Positions 38,495-48,062 of a stretch of DNA of 64,000 bases are shown piece after piece (the stretch's first letter is position 1; each line of letters begins with the position of its first letter). Under the pieces are notes generated by a model that searched no databases, was not told the origin of the DNA, and saw only the letters and a program-made list of their open reading frames with translations. Where the stretch lies: positions 19,835 through 83,834 of the forward strand of contig CAZFER010000019.1 in NCBI GenBank assembly GCA_964517495.1, written 5' to 3'. A program made the position numbers and the translations under genes. Source of the DNA: CAZFER01 sp964517495 (GTDB lineage: Bacteria > Hinthialibacterota > Hinthialibacteria > Hinthialibacterales > Hinthialibacteraceae).

Positions 38495-39979
38495 TCAAGC
38501 AATCAATTTATCAACCACATTCCCCGCCACATCAGTCAAACGAAAATCACGGCCTTGGAAACGATAGGTCAGCTTTTCATGATTCATGCCAAACAGCTGT
38601 AAAATAGTGGCATGCAAATCATTGATATGAATGGGATCTTGCAGAATGTTCCAGCCAATTTCATCGGTCTCTCCAATAACCTGCCCACCTTTGATTCCTC
38701 CACCGGCCATCCACACACTGAAAGCAAATGGATGGTGATCACGCCCCGTATTGGCTTCACGCCCCACACGGTTTTCTCCCAATGGCGTACGCCCGAATTC
38801 AGACCCCCATACCACCAGTGTTTCATCCAAGAGGCCACGCTGTTTTAAATCCTTCAGCAAGGCAGCCACCGGCTGGTCGGCCATCATGCAGTTGAATTTC
38901 AATCCCTGGTCAATATTGGCATGATGATCCCAAGTGGCGTGATAAATATTGATAAATCGCACTCCCCGCTCAACCATGCGGCGAGCCAAGAGGCAATTGG
39001 TGGAAAAACTATCAAACTCGCCTTTCCCTCCCCCTTGATAATTCTTAATCGGCTCTTCTCTCCCTACACCATACATTTCAAGTATTTCCGGCGATTCATC
39101 GGAAAAATCAATCAATTCAGGCGCCGAGGCCTGCATCCGATACGCCAGTTCATACGACGCAATCCGGCTGTTAATCTCAGGATCGCGCACCTGCTCGTAA
39201 TGGTGTTGATTCAAATCCCGCAACGTATCCAAACTCATGCGCTGCACATCTTTCGACATCCCGCCAGGATTGCTCAAATTCAACACCGGATCGCCATGAC
39301 TGCGGAAGAGCACACCCTCATAGGTCGATGGAAGAAAACCACTCGTCCAATTCTGCGTCCCCGCACTGGTTCCACGTCCCGTGGTTAACACCACATAACC
39401 GGGCAAGTTCTGCGATTCACTCCCCAAGCCATAATTCAACCATGATCCCAAACTGGGCCGCCCAAAAAGCGGAAAACCAGTGTTCATCATCAACTGCCCG
39501 GGATGGTGATTGAATTGATCCGTGTGCATCGAACGAACCAAGGCAATATCATCCGCACATGAGCCAATATGGGGCAACAAATCTGAAAACTCCGTTCCAC
39601 TTTCACCATGCTTCTTGAATTTTCGCGGCGTCCCCATCACCGTAGCCGAATCTTTTTGAATAAATGCAAAACGGACATTTTCCGTTAACGACTCCGGCAG
39701 TTTTTCCCCATGCAACTCATTCAATTTGGGCTTTGGATCAAACAAATCCAACTGGCTGGGCGCGCCAGCCATGAAAATAAATATGCAATTTTTGGCTTTG
39801 GGGGCAAAATGCGGTTTCTTGGGGGCTAATGGATTGATGAGCGAATCCGATTGCACATCAGCCGCCAACGCCCCATCCTGTTGCAATAAAGACAACAACG
39901 CCAATGAGCCAATCCCGCTGGCTGTCGTGGCTAAAAAATCGCGTCGTGATTGTTGGATAAAGTCTTTAATCGGGTCCAT
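38495..39979 (-). CDS. DUF1501 exported protein
   Basis: 494 aa with a Tat signal (SRRDFLATTASGIGSLALLSL, in part, residues about 10-30). It belongs to the DUF1501 family, which is related to sulfatases/alkaline phosphatases by fold: FIFMAGAPSQLDLFDPKP near residue 70, VRSMHTDQFNHHPGQ, TLVVWGSEFGRTP and GRDHHPFAFSVWMAGGG in order. The proteins are abundant in planctomycetes and usually paired with a PSCyt1/DUF1549/DUF1553 protein, as here. The pair is thought to act together in the periplasm, possibly in polysaccharide desulfation or oxidation. The ATG is 4 nt after the partner's stop, whose last codons supply its ribosome site (GAGGGAG). Confidence 0.9.
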   Translation of the reverse strand: MDPIKDFIQQSRRDFLATTASGIGSLALLSLLQQDGALAADVQSDSLINPLAPKKPHFAPKAKNCIFIFMAGAPSQLDLFDPKPKLNELHGEKLPESLTENVRFAFIQKDSATVMGTPRKFKKHGESGTEFSDLLPHIGSCADDIALVRSMHTDQFNHHPGQLMMNTGFPLFGRPSLGSWLNYGLGSESQNLPGYVVLTTGRGTSAGTQNWTSGFLPSTYEGVLFRSHGDPVLNLSNPGGMSKDVQRMSLDTLRDLNQHHYEQVRDPEINSRIASYELAYRMQASAPELIDFSDESPEILEMYGVGREEPIKNYQGGGKGEFDSFSTNCLLARRMVERGVRFINIYHATWDHHANIDQGLKFNCMMADQPVAALLKDLKQRGLLDETLVVWGSEFGRTPLGENRVGREANTGRDHHPFAFSVWMAGGGIKGGQVIGETDEIGWNILQDPIHINDLHATILQLFGMNHEKLTYRFQGRDFRLTDVAGNVVDKLIA

Positions 39980-39983
39980 AAAT

Positions 39984-42900
39984 TCACTCCCTCGTCATAA
40001 ATTCGTCTAGATTGATTAAGGTTCTCCCCAGCGCAATCCAGGCAGCGGTCTGTTTCGCATCCGCCTGTTCGGGAACATTTCCACCGCTGATAGAGCGGGC
40101 TTCCTCTGGATTTTTTTCAAAATGCTGCGTCAACTCTGCATAAAGTTGTATCAAACGTGCTCTCTCAATGGTACTCGGCTCACGGCCCAAGCACAGTCGA
40201 AACGCATAATCGATCCGTCGTTCCAAACCACCCTCAACGTTTTCCACAATCCGTTTACCCAACCACTGTGCACAATCAAAGAAAACCGGATCATTCAATA
40301 ATGCAAGCGATTGAAGCGGCGTGTTGGATCGTTCCCGCCGGGTACAGGTAACATTGGCATCCGGCGAGTCAAACGTCATCAACATCGGGTACGGAACCGT
40401 TCGCTGGAAGAAAATATAAAGTCCACGCCGATACCGGTCCGGTGCAGGGCTTTCAGACCAACGCACACTATTGGCATATCCCAAATCAGCGACCCCCTCA
40501 GGCAAGGGCGGCCGAATACTGGGACCACCCAGCTTATCGTATAACAACCCACTAACTGCCAGGCTATTATCACGAATTATTTCAGCCGGCAATCGAAAAC
40601 GGCTCTGACGCGCCAAGTATAAATTTTGTGGATCAATCTCCTGCAGTTTGGAATTGGATTCCGACGATTGCCGGTAAGTGGCCGACATCACAATCAATTT
40701 AATCAGCGCTTTCCGGCTCCAATCCAATTCAATGTATCGATTAGCCAACCAATCCAGCAACAAGGGATGCGAAGGCGGTTTACTTCGTGTCCCAAAATCA
40801 TTGGGCGATTCAACAATCCCACGACCAAACAAATGCTGCCACACCCGATTGGCCGCCACCCGCGCCGTTAATGGATGCTCAGGATCAAGTATCCAGCTCG
40901 CCAGATCCAACCGGTCAACCTCATCACCTTCTGGCTCAAGCGGTGGAAGAAATTCAGGCGTATGCGGTTTAACAACCTTACCCTTGCGCAAAAAATCTCC
41001 ACGAATATGAATATGCGATGTTGGCGGCTCAGGATTCTTCGCCATCGCCATGATATAGGAATCCGGCTTGGCAGGTTGACGTTTAGCGTGTTCATCCACA
41101 CTACGCTTGTACAATGCTAATTCGGGATCAATATGAGAATAAAACGCCGCAAGTTCCTTCTGCTCTTTATCCGTGCGTTTATCTCTCTTTGTTTCTATGA
41201 TGTTTGCAATATGAAAAGGTACCCCATCCGACTTAACCGGCCGTTCTGCATCTGTGGCTAATAACCGAAACCGTTCCAGCGTATGCTCCTTGCCATATTG
41301 CTGTGAAAGTTTGATGGTTAACGTCACATCTCCGTATAAGTCCGAAAATGGTTTCGTTTCAAAAACAGCCACATGGGGACGCTCCGTCTCACCACTGATA
41401 GCCCAGCCAGTTTTTAAATCGCCATCGATAGCATCCTTGATCGGATATTTATCCTGCGCATAATCCACCGTTGGATTATGAAATTCAACCTTCTGCGACG
41501 CAATATCAAACCCATCAAACCTTAACCATGCGCTAAATTCCGACAACACAAAATTACCATGCCCAGCCCGCCCCGGCCCCGAATCTTCATCCACAGGAAG
41601 CACTTCCAGCCGCAGCGCAGTCAAATCACTCAAATTCGTTTTCACCGATAAGATATAAACATCCGCATCAGGTTTTGATCCCTCGGCCTGAATGGAACCA
41701 TCCTCATGCAACTTTAACGCGACACCATTCTCTGTTTGTAATTTAAATGGCTTCAGCACCTGCCATTTCACATTTGAGGGTTTCCACTTGCGTTCCCATT
41801 CACGCTGCCGTTCAGGTAATTCAACTTCTTTGTAGGCTTCCAGCGCTTCCTCGAATTTATCGTGAACCTGATCAAACCGTTCCTTGGCAGCCAGATATCG
41901 CTTCTCTTCACCCGCCAGTGGAACCTTGACGTCTTTTTCCTCCGCTTTATTAAAAAAAGCAAAAAGCCCGTAATATTCCTCCTGGGTAATCGGATCATAT
42001 TTATGGGTATGACATTCCGCACAGCCAACCGTTATACCCATCCAAACCGTACCGGTTGTGTTAACCCGATCCTTGACCGCCTTGATTCGAAACTCCTCCT
42101 GATCCACCCCACCTTCCTTGTTGGTAAGTGTATTTCGATGAAACCCAGTCGCCAGAAGATCCGAATCATCCGCCTCAGGAAGCAAGTCACCTGCCAACTG
42201 CTTGATGGTAAACTCATCATAAGGCATATCCTCATTTATGGCGTTTATCACCCAATCACGATAACGCCAGGCATAGGGCCTTGGAGTGTCCTTTTCATAA
42301 CCATCACTGTCAGCATAACGGGCCAAATCCAACCAATGCCGCCCCCAGCGCTCACCAAAATGAGGCGAAGCCAACAACCGGTCAACCAAATTCTCATATG
42401 CATCCTCGCTGTTATCATTGACAAACACTTCAATCTCATCCGGCGTAGGTGGCAACCCCAACAGATCCAAATGCAAGCGCCGTATCAATGTCTGCTTATC
42501 CGCAGGCTTGGATGGCTTCAATCCTTTCTCTTCCAACTTCGCCAACACAAAAGCATCTATCTCATTCCGAATCCAACTGGCCTGTTTCACCTCAGGAACC
42601 TCTGGATCCTTACGCGGCGAAAACGCCCAATGAACACCACCACTCGTTTTCGTCTCTTTATCCTCAGGTGCCTCTACATCCTCAGTTTCTTCTTCAGTGG
42701 TTTCCTTATTTGTACTCTCCTCTTTAACTTTGGGCTCAGACTCACTCCATTTTGCCCCCTGATCAATCCAGGCTCGCAACAATCCAATCTGCTCATCAGA
42801 CAACGGCTCCCCATCCATCGGCATCGGCGCAATATTCTCCGCCACCCCAGACACCACTTGGATCAACAGACTGTCTGCACTTTTCCCTGGAATTATGGCA

Positions 42901-43160
42901 GGCCCCGAAACACCCCCCTCCTTCAATCGGGATTCCTCATCCAAACGCAAACTGGACATCTGTAACGTTGAACCATGACAGCTTACGCAGTTTTGCGCAA
43001 AGATCGGCTGGATATCCTGCTCAAAATCAACGGTCCGATCAACCACCGGAGGAATCTTTGAACCATCTTGAGCCGCTTGTGCACATACACTCAAGGAATT
43101 CAAAACTAAAACAACGGTAAAGATCGACCCTATCCATTTAAATAATTGCTGACTCTTCAT
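39984..43160 (-). CDS. PSCyt1-DUF1549-DUF1553 planctomycete-type cytochrome protein
   Basis: 1058 aa from ATG 43160, chosen because it has GGGAG upstream and gives a proper signal peptide (residues about 8-29); the open frame continues to 43319. Order of domains: PSCyt1 with a heme-binding CVSCH at residues 58-62; a charged linker (about 150-180); DUF1549 with LDLLGLPPTPDEIEVF and HWLDLARYADSDGYEKD, including a second CAECH; a beta domain (about 440-650); and DUF1553 with LTARVAANRVWQHLFGRG. The family is a hallmark of planctomycetes and neighbours. Its redox role with the adjacent DUF1501 protein is plausible but uncharacterised. Confidence 0.9.
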   Translation of the reverse strand: MKSQQLFKWIGSIFTVVLVLNSLSVCAQAAQDGSKIPPVVDRTVDFEQDIQPIFAQNCVSCHGSTLQMSSLRLDEESRLKEGGVSGPAIIPGKSADSLLIQVVSGVAENIAPMPMDGEPLSDEQIGLLRAWIDQGAKWSESEPKVKEESTNKETTEEETEDVEAPEDKETKTSGGVHWAFSPRKDPEVPEVKQASWIRNEIDAFVLAKLEEKGLKPSKPADKQTLIRRLHLDLLGLPPTPDEIEVFVNDNSEDAYENLVDRLLASPHFGERWGRHWLDLARYADSDGYEKDTPRPYAWRYRDWVINAINEDMPYDEFTIKQLAGDLLPEADDSDLLATGFHRNTLTNKEGGVDQEEFRIKAVKDRVNTTGTVWMGITVGCAECHTHKYDPITQEEYYGLFAFFNKAEEKDVKVPLAGEEKRYLAAKERFDQVHDKFEEALEAYKEVELPERQREWERKWKPSNVKWQVLKPFKLQTENGVALKLHEDGSIQAEGSKPDADVYILSVKTNLSDLTALRLEVLPVDEDSGPGRAGHGNFVLSEFSAWLRFDGFDIASQKVEFHNPTVDYAQDKYPIKDAIDGDLKTGWAISGETERPHVAVFETKPFSDLYGDVTLTIKLSQQYGKEHTLERFRLLATDAERPVKSDGVPFHIANIIETKRDKRTDKEQKELAAFYSHIDPELALYKRSVDEHAKRQPAKPDSYIMAMAKNPEPPTSHIHIRGDFLRKGKVVKPHTPEFLPPLEPEGDEVDRLDLASWILDPEHPLTARVAANRVWQHLFGRGIVESPNDFGTRSKPPSHPLLLDWLANRYIELDWSRKALIKLIVMSATYRQSSESNSKLQEIDPQNLYLARQSRFRLPAEIIRDNSLAVSGLLYDKLGGPSIRPPLPEGVADLGYANSVRWSESPAPDRYRRGLYIFFQRTVPYPMLMTFDSPDANVTCTRRERSNTPLQSLALLNDPVFFDCAQWLGKRIVENVEGGLERRIDYAFRLCLGREPSTIERARLIQLYAELTQHFEKNPEEARSISGGNVPEQADAKQTAAWIALGRTLINLDEFMTRE

Positions 43161-43396
43161 ACTGCTCCCCATAGTAACATTATAAAATTTATCTATTTTG
43201 TCCATATTAAAGCATAATTTTATCGTCCAGTACATGGATAATTCAATAAATTGAAATACATGTGAGTTCATAAAAAACTCTTCTTTTTCATAAATCCAGG
43301 TTACTTCAACAAATACCAAACGTACTAATAGGCGTAGGAAAACCGGTTCTCTTCACCCCACACTGCATAGAGATATGGAGAAACGAATATTCCTCC

Positions 43397-43512
43397 AGGG
43401 AGGGCGACGCAGCCGCCGGGTGCCAAGGGTCAGCCTTGTTGGCTACCCTTGAATCCATACCGTTATTATAAGGTGGGCTTTAAAAATGCGTTGTGTGCAT
43501 TCTTAGCCCACC
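43397..43512. repeat. Palindromic repeats upstream of the NfeD gene
   Basis: The gap 43161-43608 holds GGGAGGGCGACGCAGCCGCC (about 43398), CAAGGGT/ACCCTTG with inner AGCC/GGCT (43424-43451), and a long hairpin with arms 43472-43489 and 43497-43512 of the same family as 1173-1211. No gene is visible. Confidence 0.7.
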
Positions 43513-43608
43513 AAATTACACCCCAATCCTATGCTTCAGGTTTGTTTTGTGATACGTTCTTTCGCAGCCAATATGCAAATCAATGACGAATTAAAGGATG
43601 AAACAATC

Positions 43609-44211
43609 ATGGACGAATGGTGGAATTCACTCTCAACTGAACTTAAGTTTTTTTACGGAATTGGCATTATTTCCACCTTCACACTGATCGTGCAGGCGGT
43701 CCTCATGATGATCGGCGGCGATGGTGGAGATGGTGCCGACGTGGATGTTGATACCCCCGATACGGATGGTTTGGGAGAACATCCCAGTGACCTGAATGTC
43801 TTATCCGTCAAAACCATCATCGCTTTTTTCATGGGCTTTGGCTGGATGGGCGTTATTTGCCTTGAAAACAACTACTCACTTGAACTGACCATTCTACTCT
43901 CCAGCACGGTAGGCCTCATTTTTCTGAGCATGATCTATTACTTGATGAAGTCACTCTACGGGCTTCGAGACAGCGGAAACATTCATTACAAAAACGCCAT
44001 CGGCCATATCGCCAATGTTTATATCCCCATCCCTCCCAATCGCTCTGGAGCCGGGCAAGTGGAATTAATGGTCCAGGGACGCGTTCGCTTTGTTTCCGCA
44101 TTTACCCCATCAACCCAAAAGATTAACAGCAACACCCGCGTAAAAGTTGTTGATATTATTGATCCCGCCACTTTATTGGTGGAACCCATCGACAAAATAG
44201 AGGAGAACTAA
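43609..44211 (+). CDS. NfeD/YuaF-like membrane partner of flotillin
   Basis: 200 aa from ATG 43609 (ribosome site AAAGGATG); the longer open frame upstream lacks one. Three hydrophobic segments (about 15-36, 64-82 and 88-112) flank an acidic, Gly/Asp-rich loop (GGDGGDGADVDVDTPDTDG). The C-terminal 70 residues are an OB-fold-like NfeD domain (GAGQVELMVQGRVRFVSAF). Proteins of this kind are encoded beside flotillins and help organise membrane microdomains. It lies 3 nt before the flotillin gene. Confidence 0.78.
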   Translation: MDEWWNSLSTELKFFYGIGIISTFTLIVQAVLMMIGGDGGDGADVDVDTPDTDGLGEHPSDLNVLSVKTIIAFFMGFGWMGVICLENNYSLELTILLSSTVGLIFLSMIYYLMKSLYGLRDSGNIHYKNAIGHIANVYIPIPPNRSGAGQVELMVQGRVRFVSAFTPSTQKINSNTRVKVVDIIDPATLLVEPIDKIEEN

Positions 44212-44214
44212 ATC

Positions 44215-45942
44215 ATGGAATATTTAGCGCTTATCGGCAGTGGTATACTCTTAATTTTTGTGGTCGTATTCACCCTGGCCTCACGCTATAAACGATGCCC
44301 ATCCGACAAGATTCTTGTCGTGTATGGAAAAATCAGCGGTGAAGCCGGCTTGGAAGGCAAAGGCCTGTCCGCCCGCTGTTACCACGGGGGTGGAGCGTTT
44401 ATCTGGCCAATCATCCAGGACTTCGAATACCTCGATCTAACCCCCCTCCCCATCGATATCAAACTGGAAGGGGCACTATCACAACAAAATATCCGAATTA
44501 ACACACCATCAACCTTTACCGTCGGAATCTCCACTGAACCGGGGATCATGGAAAATGCCGCCGAACGCCTGCTCGGCTTGACCATGAACGAAGTCAAAGA
44601 CCTGGCCAAGGATATTATCTTCGGACAGTTACGTGTCGTTATCGCCACCATGCCCATCGAGGAAATCAACGCGGACCGCGAAAAACTGATCGAAAATATC
44701 TATAGCGGCGTCGAAGTTGAACTAAAAAAAATCGGCCTGCGGCTCATTAACGTGAATATTCAGGATATTACCGATGAGTCAGGCTACATTGACGCACTGG
44801 GGAAAGAAGCCGCCGCCCGTGCCATCAACGAAGCCAAAATCAAAGTCGCCGAACAGGAACGCGACGGCGAAACCGGTAAAGCAGGCGCCGAACGCGATCA
44901 GCGTATCAACGTGGCAAGCGCCCACGCTACGGCTGTGGAAGGCGAAAACCTTTCAGCTGTGAAAATAGCGCAGTCCAGCGCTGAACGGCGTGAAAAAGAA
45001 GCCGAAGCCGAACGCTTGGCTGCCGCCGCCGAAAAAGTCAAAGCCGCCCAGGCATTGGAAGAAGCCTACCGCGCTGAAATGAAAGCCGAACAAGAACGCG
45101 CCTCCCGCGAAGAAGCCACCCAGAACGCCAACATCGTGGTACCGGCCACTATCGAAAAACGGCGCATCGAAACCCTCGCCGAAGCCGAAGCCGAAAAAAT
45201 TCGACGCATGAAAAAAGGCGAGGCGGATGGTGTGCTCGCCATGATGGAAGCCGAAGCCGATGGCTTAAAAGCCGTGCTGACTCGCAAAGCCGAAGGGTTC
45301 GCCGATATCGTTCGCGCCTGCGGTGGCACCCCCGAATTAGCCGCCTTGATGCTGATTACCGAACAGATGCCCAAACTGGTCGAAGAACAGGTTAAAGCCA
45401 TTTCCAACCTCAAAATCGATTCTGTCACCGTCTGGGACAGCGGCAAATCAGATGATGGCAAAACCCGAACCGCTGATTTTGTCTCCGGCCTCGTCGGCTC
45501 CCTCCCTCCCCTCCATGACTTAACCAAAAACGTCGGAATTAAACTTCCTGAATACCTCGGCAAACTCAATCAAGCGCCCGAGCCACAAACGCCTTCAAAA
45601 CCAAGCCAGCCGATTCATGCTCAGAATAAAAAACATGATCAACTTCATGGCTTAATCGAACAAAACCTCGAAGCCATTAACACCCATCGAAAAAACAATG
45701 ACGTCGAAGTGGATCACTCCCATGTCCAGGAACTTAAAAACACCGCTCTCCATTGGGCGGAAAAAAGCAAAGAGGAAGGTGCCCCCTGGTATTACGCCAA
45801 AGCAAAAACCATCTCCGGCCCCCACACCTGGCAGGAAGTTATCGATGGCGTAAAAAACCAATCCAACCCCTTCATCCAATTGGAAGGCGCCAAAATCTGG
45901 CTCCCCCTCGATATCGTTCTATTAGCCATGGAAATCGTTTAA
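44215..45942 (+). CDS. Flotillin (SPFH protein) with C-terminal GYF-like domain
   Basis: 575 aa. An N-terminal membrane hairpin (about 5-22) is followed by the SPFH/band-7 domain (about 30-200). A long Ala/Glu-rich coiled coil (about 200-370, with many AEAE repeats) is typical of flotillins. Residues about 455-490 are a Pro-rich linker, and the C-terminal 55 residues (APWYYAKAKTISGPHTWQEV...) look like a GYF_2-type domain. Flotillins scaffold lipid microdomains. The extra C-terminal domain is not a usual part of FloA/FloT and may recruit Pro-rich partners. Forms an operon with the NfeD-like gene. Confidence 0.85.
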   Translation: MEYLALIGSGILLIFVVVFTLASRYKRCPSDKILVVYGKISGEAGLEGKGLSARCYHGGGAFIWPIIQDFEYLDLTPLPIDIKLEGALSQQNIRINTPSTFTVGISTEPGIMENAAERLLGLTMNEVKDLAKDIIFGQLRVVIATMPIEEINADREKLIENIYSGVEVELKKIGLRLINVNIQDITDESGYIDALGKEAAARAINEAKIKVAEQERDGETGKAGAERDQRINVASAHATAVEGENLSAVKIAQSSAERREKEAEAERLAAAAEKVKAAQALEEAYRAEMKAEQERASREEATQNANIVVPATIEKRRIETLAEAEAEKIRRMKKGEADGVLAMMEAEADGLKAVLTRKAEGFADIVRACGGTPELAALMLITEQMPKLVEEQVKAISNLKIDSVTVWDSGKSDDGKTRTADFVSGLVGSLPPLHDLTKNVGIKLPEYLGKLNQAPEPQTPSKPSQPIHAQNKKHDQLHGLIEQNLEAINTHRKNNDVEVDHSHVQELKNTALHWAEKSKEEGAPWYYAKAKTISGPHTWQEVIDGVKNQSNPFIQLEGAKIWLPLDIVLLAMEIV

Positions 45943-45975
45943 CGACCAAATCCCCAGAAATGCTCTACGTATGTA

Positions 45976-45999
45976 GGGGCGAACCTATGTGTTCGCCCC
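45976..45999. repeat. 9-bp palindrome between convergent genes
   Basis: GGGGCGAAC, loop CTATGT, GTTCGCCCC: perfect stem. It lies between the flotillin and sulfatase genes, which converge. An imperfect copy is at 38465-38488. Confidence 0.7.
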
Positions 46000-46026
46000 A
46001 TTTCATCGTGTTCGCCCCCTGTTGTT

Positions 46027-47502
46027 TCAACTCCCCCTCTCAATCGCCTTCCTCTCCGCCTCCGGATCATAATCCGGATTTTCCCTTTGCGGCACAGGCG
46101 CATGAACCTCTTTCCGCCAATTCTTCATAATCGCATGAAGCTCTTTAACCTGCTCCGGTTTTTCCTCAACAAGATTGTTCCGTTCACCAATATCCTCTTT
46201 CAGGTTATATAACTCCAGCCGCCCATCTTCAAAATACTCATGCAACTTCCAATCTCCCCGGCGAACAACCGTGCCCGGCCGTGTACGAAAAAGCGGATCA
46301 GGCGTATCCACATTTCCATTTTGCAAATAGATGGGAAAATGCCAAAACAAAGCCCTCTCCGGCAGGCTCCCCGTTTGAGTTATTTCCGGCATCAAACTTA
46401 AACCGTCAAGAACCTTATCTTCCGGTTTCTCAATCCCCGCAATATCCAAAAATGTCGGGAAAAAATCAATATTGGAAACCGGCGTGTCATTTCGGCTGCC
46501 CGCTTTTACCTTTCCAGGCCAACGCACAATCATCGGCTCACGAATCCCCCCTTCGTAATACGCCCCTTTCCCCGCACGTAACGGCCACTGCCGCGTAACT
46601 CGAAACACCCCACCATTATCAGACGTAAACAAAACGACTGTATTTTCCGCCAGCCCCAGTTCATCCAGCGATTTCAACAGCCGCCCGATATTGGTATCCA
46701 ACGTCTCAATCATGGCCGCGTAAACAGCATTCGAATGCGCCTTGTTTCCCTCACCTTTTTTATAGTCTTCTATGATATCCTTCTTGGCCTGCAAGGGAGT
46801 ATGAACAGCATAATAAGCCATATGCAAAAAGAAGGGCCGATCCTTATTGGCCTCCATAAAACCAATCGCGTCACCAGTCAAACGATCCGTCAAATATTCC
46901 CCTTCAGGCCCATCCTCCAATTTGCTGTTTTTGTAAGGACTAAAATAACTTTGGGGATGCCCGTAATGGCTGCCGCCAATATTGACATCAAAACCCTGCG
47001 TTCTTGGGTCTTCCCCCAAATGCCATTTCCCTGCATGGCACGTTCTGTAGCCCGCCTGCTGCAATAGTTCAGCAATCGTGATTTTCTCATCCGGCAGCAC
47101 CGTTCTATTCTCCGTCGGGATTAACTTCCTAAACTTCGATCTTCCACGTTCAGATGAACCCACCGTATAGATACCATGCCGGGGCGAATACTGCCCCGTC
47201 ATACTACAGGCACGGCTGGGAGCACAATTCGCCGCCGATGCATACGCATTGGTAAACACCATCCCCTGCGATGCCAACCGGTCGATGTTCGGCGTGCGGT
47301 AAAACTCACTCCCCATAAATCCCGTATCCGTCCACCCCATATCATCGATATTGATATAAACAATATTGGGCTTCTCATCCGCATTCACACGATTCGCATG
47401 TATCAAATTGCTCGATATAAAAGTTCCCCCACCCACAAATGCCATCGTCTTTTTCAAAAATGAACGACGGGTATTTCGCGTGTTTTCCAAATCAAATTTC
47501 AT
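46027..47502 (-). CDS. Tat-exported sulfatase
   Basis: 491 aa from ATG 47502, which has GGGAGG upstream; the frame is open to 47535. A Tat signal (TRRSFLKKTMAFVGGG) precedes the alkaline-phosphatase-fold sulfatase domain (from about 45). Metal ligands are visible in NIVYINIDDMGWTD, and the formylglycine motif is C93-A-P-S-R97. FTSDNGG, HAGKWHLG and the C-terminal LYNLKEDIGERNNL are also family hallmarks. It would remove sulfate esters from sulfated polysaccharides in the periplasm. Activation needs a formylglycine-generating enzyme, not seen here. Its C-terminus resembles the truncated sulfatase at the window start only in type. Confidence 0.92.
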   Translation of the reverse strand: MKFDLENTRNTRRSFLKKTMAFVGGGTFISSNLIHANRVNADEKPNIVYINIDDMGWTDTGFMGSEFYRTPNIDRLASQGMVFTNAYASAANCAPSRACSMTGQYSPRHGIYTVGSSERGRSKFRKLIPTENRTVLPDEKITIAELLQQAGYRTCHAGKWHLGEDPRTQGFDVNIGGSHYGHPQSYFSPYKNSKLEDGPEGEYLTDRLTGDAIGFMEANKDRPFFLHMAYYAVHTPLQAKKDIIEDYKKGEGNKAHSNAVYAAMIETLDTNIGRLLKSLDELGLAENTVVLFTSDNGGVFRVTRQWPLRAGKGAYYEGGIREPMIVRWPGKVKAGSRNDTPVSNIDFFPTFLDIAGIEKPEDKVLDGLSLMPEITQTGSLPERALFWHFPIYLQNGNVDTPDPLFRTRPGTVVRRGDWKLHEYFEDGRLELYNLKEDIGERNNLVEEKPEQVKELHAIMKNWRKEVHAPVPQRENPDYDPEAERKAIERGS

Positions 47503-47549
47503 AATAACCTCCCAAAATTTATTCATCCCTTCCAACCTAAGTATAGGCT

Positions 47550-47727
47550 AAGCCATTTGAAGCACCATTCCCCTCCCAAGCCTGGGAGGGGCCAGGGGAG
47601 GGTTGAGAAGTAAATGGTGAGCCAATTCCTTTAGCCCCTCCTAACCTCCCCCCTTTCATTCTGATCTTTACCCAATAGTTTAATAAATCCATGCTTTTAC
47701 CCCAACCGGGTTACATAAGATAGCCAG
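47550..47727. repeat. Composite repeats upstream of the terpenoid operon
   Basis: The 560-nt gap 47503-48062 has no gene. It carries GCCATTTGAAGCACCATTCC followed by GGGAGGGGCCAGGGGAGGG (47552-47602), a CCTCCTAACCTCCCCCCTTT segment (about 47636-47655), CTGATCTTTACCCAATAGT (47661-47679), shared with 62556, and CCCCAACCGGGTTACATAAG plus ATAGCCAG (47700-47727). These are copies of families seen at 5419, 37361 and 62519. Confidence 0.75.
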
Positions 47728-48011
47728 AAATGAAAATAAATAACACCAAAGCCCTGAAAATAAAAACAATCGGTGACCATAAAATCATCCTGACCAGAAA
47801 TACGATTGGGAAAGGATTAATGTTCTCCGGTCTCTTCTCCCCTGCAACCCTTTAGTCCCAAAAGGCGTTTCGCAGCAGTTCAACGAATTCTACCATTGAT
47901 CAACCGTCAATCCACCGATAAAATCAATTTCCGCCTTGAAGATTTAACGAGCAGATTAAACCTAAGGCTGGTTATGTTGAAAAATTCCTTATAAAAAACA
48001 AATGATTTACT

Positions 48012-48040
48012 TTTACATCATACTGATTATATAATATAAT
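48012..48040 (+). promoter_or_regulatory. Near-consensus promoter of the terpenoid operon
   Basis: TTTACA (48012-48017), a 17-nt spacer and TATAAT (48035-48040): five and six of six matches to the sigma-70 consensus with ideal spacing. The start would be near 48047, leaving a leader of about 16 nt before ATG 48063, with CGGAG as ribosome site. Confidence 0.7.
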
Positions 48041-48062
48041 CATTCACGGAGAACTTTCACCA

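Noticed and set aside
41862..42965. 367-aa open frame on the plus strand
   Set aside because: It is antisense to the well-supported DUF1549/DUF1553 gene, with no ribosome site and biased composition (many Arg, Ile and Leu from the reverse reading).
39984..43319. 1111-aa start for the DUF1553 protein
   Set aside because: The extra 53 residues lack a ribosome site and would hide the signal peptide; ATG 43160 has GGGAG and a proper signal.
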